This document shows, piece by piece, positions 32,824 through 35,932 of a stretch of 35,932 nt of DNA. Under the pieces are notes generated by a model. That model was given only the letters and a program-made list of their open reading frames with translations. It made no database searches and was not told where the DNA came from. Position 1 is the first letter of the stretch, and every line of letters starts with the position of its first letter. Position numbers and translations under genes: made by a program. Source of the DNA: Gammaproteobacteria bacterium (GTDB taxonomy: Bacteria > Pseudomonadota > Gammaproteobacteria > Steroidobacterales > Woeseiaceae); the NCBI GenBank assembly GCA_009937505.1, contig JAACFJ010000007.1:1-35932 (forward strand), in the 5' to 3' direction.

Positions 32824-33789
32824 CTATTTCGGCTCTATCGAGCGCATGTGGCGCGCGGCTGCCAGCCACGATCCAGCCAGGCCCAGGATCACACCGACGG
32901 CGACAATGGCGAGGCTGTCCCGGAGGTCCAGGGTGAGCATGGTGACGCCGCTTTGGTACAGGCCCGCCAGCCGGGCAACGGTCGGGCGCAGCATGTACAG
33001 GCCGTACTGAACGAGACCGAGGGCGAGTACCGAACCGAATAGCCCGAACCAGAAGCCGCTCCACAGGAACGGCCGGCGCACGAAGGCATTGGTTGCGCCG
33101 ATGAGCTTGGTAACTTCGATCTCGTCACGGCGGTTTTGAATCTCGAGCCGGATCGTGTTGCCGATGATGACGATTATTGCGGCACCCAGCAGGCCGGCGC
33201 CGATCATGATGGCTTGTTGCACGATCTCGAGTATCGCGTGGAATCGCTGCACCCACTCGGTGTCGACCTGCACGAATTCGGTCTCCGGCAGGCTGTCGAG
33301 TTCCTCTCGTAAGAGAGTCATCGATTGAGGTGTGTTCGCAGGGCTGGGCCTTACCACCAGTGTATGCGGCAGCGGGTTGTCGGGAAGATGATCGAGAGCA
33401 CTGCCGAAGCCGGACTGTTCCTTGAATTCTGCCAACGCCTCTGCCGCCGTAATCAGTCGCACGTCATCCACGTCGGCACGCTGTGATATCAACCGGGCGA
33501 GCGCCTCCGCTTCGTCGACGGAAACACCTGCGTCGAGGAAAACGGAAAAGTCGAGCGCGTCGTCCCAGCCGCTGCTGATGGCAGTGAAGTTCTTGATGGC
33601 GAGGTTAAGCGCCGCGGGTATCGCGAGAGTTACCGCAATAACGAGAATAATCATCAGGCTCGCAAACGGCTGGTGCAAGAGCCTGCTGAACGACGCCGAT
33701 GCCGTCCTGCCGTGACGCCCGAGCCAGATGGCCACCGGTCCCGAAGAACGCAGCGGTGCCACCGCGTCGGAATGCCGTGTCACCGCCAT
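32824..33789 (-). CDS. ftsX: Permease-like cell division protein FtsX
   Basis: The 321-residue membrane partner of FtsE, which controls peptidoglycan hydrolase activation at the septum. There is a cytoplasmic N-terminus, then helix 1 (FASLMIILVIAVTLAIPAALNLAI), a periplasmic loop of about 110 residues (DFSVFLDAGVSVDEAEAL to SLPETEFVQVDTEWVQRF), and three further helices. Typical FtsX features are AIVIIIGNTIRLEIQNRRDEIEVTKLIGATNAFVRRPF, read here as AIIVIIGNTIRLEIQNRRDE, and the final LAGSWLAAARHM. Its start overlaps the end of ftsE by 10 bp, so synthesis is coupled. Order ftsY-ftsE-ftsX-rpoH is as in E. coli. Confidence 0.96.
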   Translation of the reverse strand: MAVTRHSDAVAPLRSSGPVAIWLGRHGRTASASFSRLLHQPFASLMIILVIAVTLAIPAALNLAIKNFTAISSGWDDALDFSVFLDAGVSVDEAEALARLISQRADVDDVRLITAAEALAEFKEQSGFGSALDHLPDNPLPHTLVVRPSPANTPQSMTLLREELDSLPETEFVQVDTEWVQRFHAILEIVQQAIMIGAGLLGAAIIVIIGNTIRLEIQNRRDEIEVTKLIGATNAFVRRPFLWSGFWFGLFGSVLALGLVQYGLYMLRPTVARLAGLYQSGVTMLTLDLRDSLAIVAVGVILGLAGSWLAAARHMRSIEPK

Positions 33790-34508
33790 CCGTCATCGCC
33801 TCCCTGCGGCACGTAGTCGTCGTCGAAATGCGCCACGAAGTCGTCCTCGTCCGTCGCTTGCTGCAGACGACCCTCCTCGAGTCCGATGCGTCGGCAACCC
33901 AGTTTGTCGATGAGAGCGATGTCGTGGCTCGCGATCAAAAGCGTAACGCCGACCTCGTTGAAGCGCCGGAATATGCGCATGACTTCAAGCGACAGGTCGG
34001 GATCCAGATTGCCCGTCGGTTCATCGGCAATCAGCAGTTTGGGCCGGGTCACGATTGCCCGTGCAATACCGACTCGCTGTTGTTCGCCCGCCGAAAGCGT
34101 TTCGGGATTCTTGTTTTCCTTGTGCAGCAGGCCGACCTGGTCGAGGGCGGCGCGCACGCGCTTGCCGGCATCGCGGGGGCTTAGACCGGCGATGATCAGC
34201 GGCATCGCAACGTTGTCCGACACCGGACGGTCATAGAGCAGTTTGTGGTCCTGGAACACCATGCCGATCTGTCTGCGATAGCCGGGAATCTTGCGGCGGC
34301 GCACGCGATGCGTGTTCTGGCCATCGACGATGACCTGGCCGCTCGTCGGCCGCTCGATCAGCGCAATCAGTTTGAGCATCGTGCTCTTGCCGGCGCCCGA
34401 GTGCCCGGTAACGAATACCATCTCACCCTTGTCGACGGACAGCGACAACCCGGACAGTGCTTCCTGCCCGCCCGGGAATTGTTTGGTCACGTTTTCGAAC
34501 TGAATCAT
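33780..34508 (-). CDS. ftsE: Cell division ATP-binding protein FtsE
   Basis: A 242-residue ABC-type ATPase that works with FtsX at the division site. The Walker A motif is GHSGAGKST (residues 35-43), the Q loop GMVFQDHKLLYDRPVSDNVAMPL is characteristic of FtsE, the signature is LSAGEQQRV, Walker B is LLIADEPTGNLD, and the switch His lies in IASHD. The C-terminal tail after the ATPase core (LQQATDEDDFVAHFDDDYVPQGGDDGWR) is acidic and somewhat longer than in E. coli (222 residues). It overlaps ftsX by 10 bp and begins 11 bp after ftsY. Confidence 0.97.
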   Translation of the reverse strand: MIQFENVTKQFPGGQEALSGLSLSVDKGEMVFVTGHSGAGKSTMLKLIALIERPTSGQVIVDGQNTHRVRRRKIPGYRRQIGMVFQDHKLLYDRPVSDNVAMPLIIAGLSPRDAGKRVRAALDQVGLLHKENKNPETLSAGEQQRVGIARAIVTRPKLLIADEPTGNLDPDLSLEVMRIFRRFNEVGVTLLIASHDIALIDKLGCRRIGLEEGRLQQATDEDDFVAHFDDDYVPQGGDDGWR

Positions 34509-34519
34509 CTGTGCCTTGC

Positions 34520-35479
34520 TCAGCCCTGTTCGCCGCTGGCGAGGAGTGCGTCGACAAAGTCTTCCGCGACAAACGGCTGCATGTCCTCGGCAGACTCGCC
34601 GATACCGATAAACCGCACCGGCACCTGCAGCGCGTTGGCGATAGCGAGCAGGATGCCACCCTTGGCGCTGCCGTCCAACTTGGTGACCGTAATACCCGTC
34701 AGGCCGAGCGCATCGTGGAACTTCTGCGCCTGCACCAGCGCGTTCTGGCCCTGGCTGGCGTCGAGCACCAGCATGATCTCGTGCGGCGCCGTCTCGTCCC
34801 GCCGCGCAATCACGCGGCGGATTTTTGCAAGTTCGTCCATCAGGCCCTGCTGGTTCTGCAGTCGGCCGGCCGTGTCCGCCAGCAACACGTCGATGCCGCG
34901 CGCCCTGGCGGCTTCCCAGGCATCGAATATCACCGCGGCGGGATCCGCGCCGCTTTGCTGCGCAACGACCGGGACCTCGTTGCGCTGTCCCCAGGCCTGC
35001 AGCTGTTCGACGGCCGCTGCGCGGAACGTATCGCCGGCAGCGAGCATCACCGACATTCCCTGGTCCCTGAATCGCCTCGCCAGCTTGCCGATGGTCGTGG
35101 TCTTGCCAGCACCGTTGACCCCGACCATCAGGACGACGAATGGGCGGTGTTGCGGGTCGATGTCGAGTGGTCGTTCGACGGGTGACAGGATGTCAACGAG
35201 CGAACGGTGCAGTCCGCGCCGCAGCGATTCCAGGTCCTTGAGTTCCTTGCGCGCGAGCTTTTGCTGCAGGTCTTCGATGATGCGGGTCGTTGTGTCGATG
35301 CCTACGTCGGCCATGACAAGCATTGATTCGAGTTCCTCGAGCGCATCCTCGTCGATCTTGCCGCCCGGTGCCAGGTTCGCGAGATCATAGGTCAGCCAGC
35401 TGTCGCCGCTGTTGAGGCGGGCACGCAAGCGCTTGATGAATCCCTGGCGTTCGGCGGGTTTGTCCTTCTTCCCTGGCAT
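34520..35479 (-). CDS. ftsY: Signal recognition particle receptor FtsY (short form)
   Basis: The 319-residue SRP-receptor GTPase that delivers ribosome-nascent chains to the membrane. The N domain (LTYDLANLAPGGKIDEDALEELESMLVMADVGIDTTTRII) is followed by the G domain with G1 GVNGAGKTTT (residues 120-129), GDTFRAAAVEQLQAW, G3 DTAGRLQ, G4 TKLDGSAKGG and the closing FIGIGESAEDMQPF. The acidic A domain that makes E. coli FtsY 497 residues long is missing; only a short basic leader (MPGKKDKPAERQGFIKRLRARL) precedes the N domain. It is the first gene of ftsY-ftsE-ftsX and is divergent from rsmD. Confidence 0.97.
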   Translation of the reverse strand: MPGKKDKPAERQGFIKRLRARLNSGDSWLTYDLANLAPGGKIDEDALEELESMLVMADVGIDTTTRIIEDLQQKLARKELKDLESLRRGLHRSLVDILSPVERPLDIDPQHRPFVVLMVGVNGAGKTTTIGKLARRFRDQGMSVMLAAGDTFRAAAVEQLQAWGQRNEVPVVAQQSGADPAAVIFDAWEAARARGIDVLLADTAGRLQNQQGLMDELAKIRRVIARRDETAPHEIMLVLDASQGQNALVQAQKFHDALGLTGITVTKLDGSAKGGILLAIANALQVPVRFIGIGESAEDMQPFVAEDFVDALLASGEQG

Positions 35480-35557
35480 TGCGTCTTAAAGTACCCGGCG
35501 ACCGAAATCGCCTAAACTGTCCAAATCCGGCCCTCGTTGAGTGCCTCTGGGGAAACG

Positions 35558-35932
35558 ATGACGATAATGCCCGGCGCCGAAAACAAGAAATCCCGACCCG
35601 GGCGGCTGCGTATTGTAGCGGGAAAGTGGCGCAGCCGTCTGTTGGATATCGCGGACGTGCCGGGTCTGCGGCCGACGTCGGAGAGAGTGCGCGAGACCCT
35701 GTTCAACTGGCTGGCGCCTTCCATCCAGGGTGCTCGCTGCCTCGATCTTTTTGCGGGCACAGGTGCGCTCGGTTTCGAGGCGCTGTCGAGAGGGGCCACG
35801 TCAGTGGTATTCGTGGAAAACTCGCGTCGTGCTGCAAGAGCGATCGAAAAAAGCGCGCAGATGCTGGGCGCCAAGGAAGCGGTCGTTCATCACGGCGATG
35901 CAGCGGAGTACGTTCGCAAGGCCCGACCCGCC
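35558..35932 (+). CDS. rsmD: 16S rRNA (guanine966-N2)-methyltransferase RsmD, N-terminal part
   Basis: The first 125 residues of the methyltransferase that modifies G966 of 16S rRNA. A basic N-terminus (SRPGRLRIVAGKWRSRLLDI) is followed by the family block GLRPTSERVRETLFNWL, which is diagnostic for RsmD. The S-adenosylmethionine motif I is CLDLFAGTGALGFEALSRGA (from residue 61), and VVFVENSRRAARAI follows. The gene continues beyond the window; the NPPF-type catalytic motif is not included. The ATG at 35558 has GGGGAAA at good spacing; an ATG at 35567 is possible. It is divergent from ftsY, the usual arrangement in gammaproteobacteria. Confidence 0.95.
   Translation, partial: MTIMPGAENKKSRPGRLRIVAGKWRSRLLDIADVPGLRPTSERVRETLFNWLAPSIQGARCLDLFAGTGALGFEALSRGATSVVFVENSRRAARAIEKSAQMLGAKEAVVHHGDAAEYVRKARPA

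Noticed and set aside
34245-35390. A 381-codon plus-strand Ser/Arg-rich frame across ftsE and ftsY
   Set aside because: Shadow of two certain genes with Walker and GTPase motifs on the minus strand.

Overview
The window reads as a chromosomal segment of a GC-rich, probably marine gammaproteobacterium. The reasons are the gammaproteobacterial order rsmD / ftsY-ftsE-ftsX / rpoH, a gltB-gltD pair with bacterial NADPH-type architecture, many lipoproteins and outer-membrane proteins, and a Gram-negative dedicated sortase system of a kind known mainly from marine proteobacteria. The genus cannot be fixed from sequence reading alone. No rRNA, tRNA, CRISPR array, phage or transposase gene was seen.

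Layout. 1-5.2 kb: a truncated AGCS alanine/glycine:cation symporter and a FadI-like thiolase (minus), a NorM-like MATE pump (plus), a perfect 27-bp inverted repeat, a DUF924 protein (minus) and two small lipoproteins (plus). 5.4-12.5 kb: gltB, gltD and rsgA, all plus; these give glutamate synthase and a ribosome-assembly GTPase. 12.5-14.6 kb: a visibly AT-richer, loosely packed stretch with a cupin-like protein, a DM13 protein and 0.7 kb of apparently non-coding DNA. 14.6-17.2 kb: a PLDc_N-type mini-membrane protein, an OPT-family transporter and an encapsulin-free EncFtn ferritin-like gene. 17.3-18.75 kb: a secreted Gln/Arg-rich protein and an outer-membrane beta-barrel. 18.7-24.2 kb: the proteobacterial dedicated sortase locus. 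Its sensor kinase and response regulator face away from the VIT/VWA sortase target and class GN sortase, with helical-phase direct repeats in the shared promoter.

24.2-31.5 kb: NUDIX hydrolase and SRPBCC protein (coupled), a second MATE pump and a VOC protein (coupled), a DinF-like MATE pump, a DUF962/Mpo1-like membrane protein, an OmpA-type lipoprotein, a DUF3465 protein and a YfcC-like carrier. 31.7-35.9 kb: a strong terminator, rpoH with a near-perfect CIRCE operator in its leader, ftsX, ftsE, ftsY and, divergently, the start of rsmD.

The main points of interest are: (i) the CIRCE element ahead of rpoH, which suggests HrcA control of sigma-32; (ii) an orphan EncFtn without encapsulin or visible cargo tail; (iii) the sortase locus with an atypical FPATA sorting motif and a candidate regulator site; and (iv) REP-like palindromes placed exactly at stop codons, including a pair of 25-nt units whose first three bases are the TAG stop codons of both converging genes.
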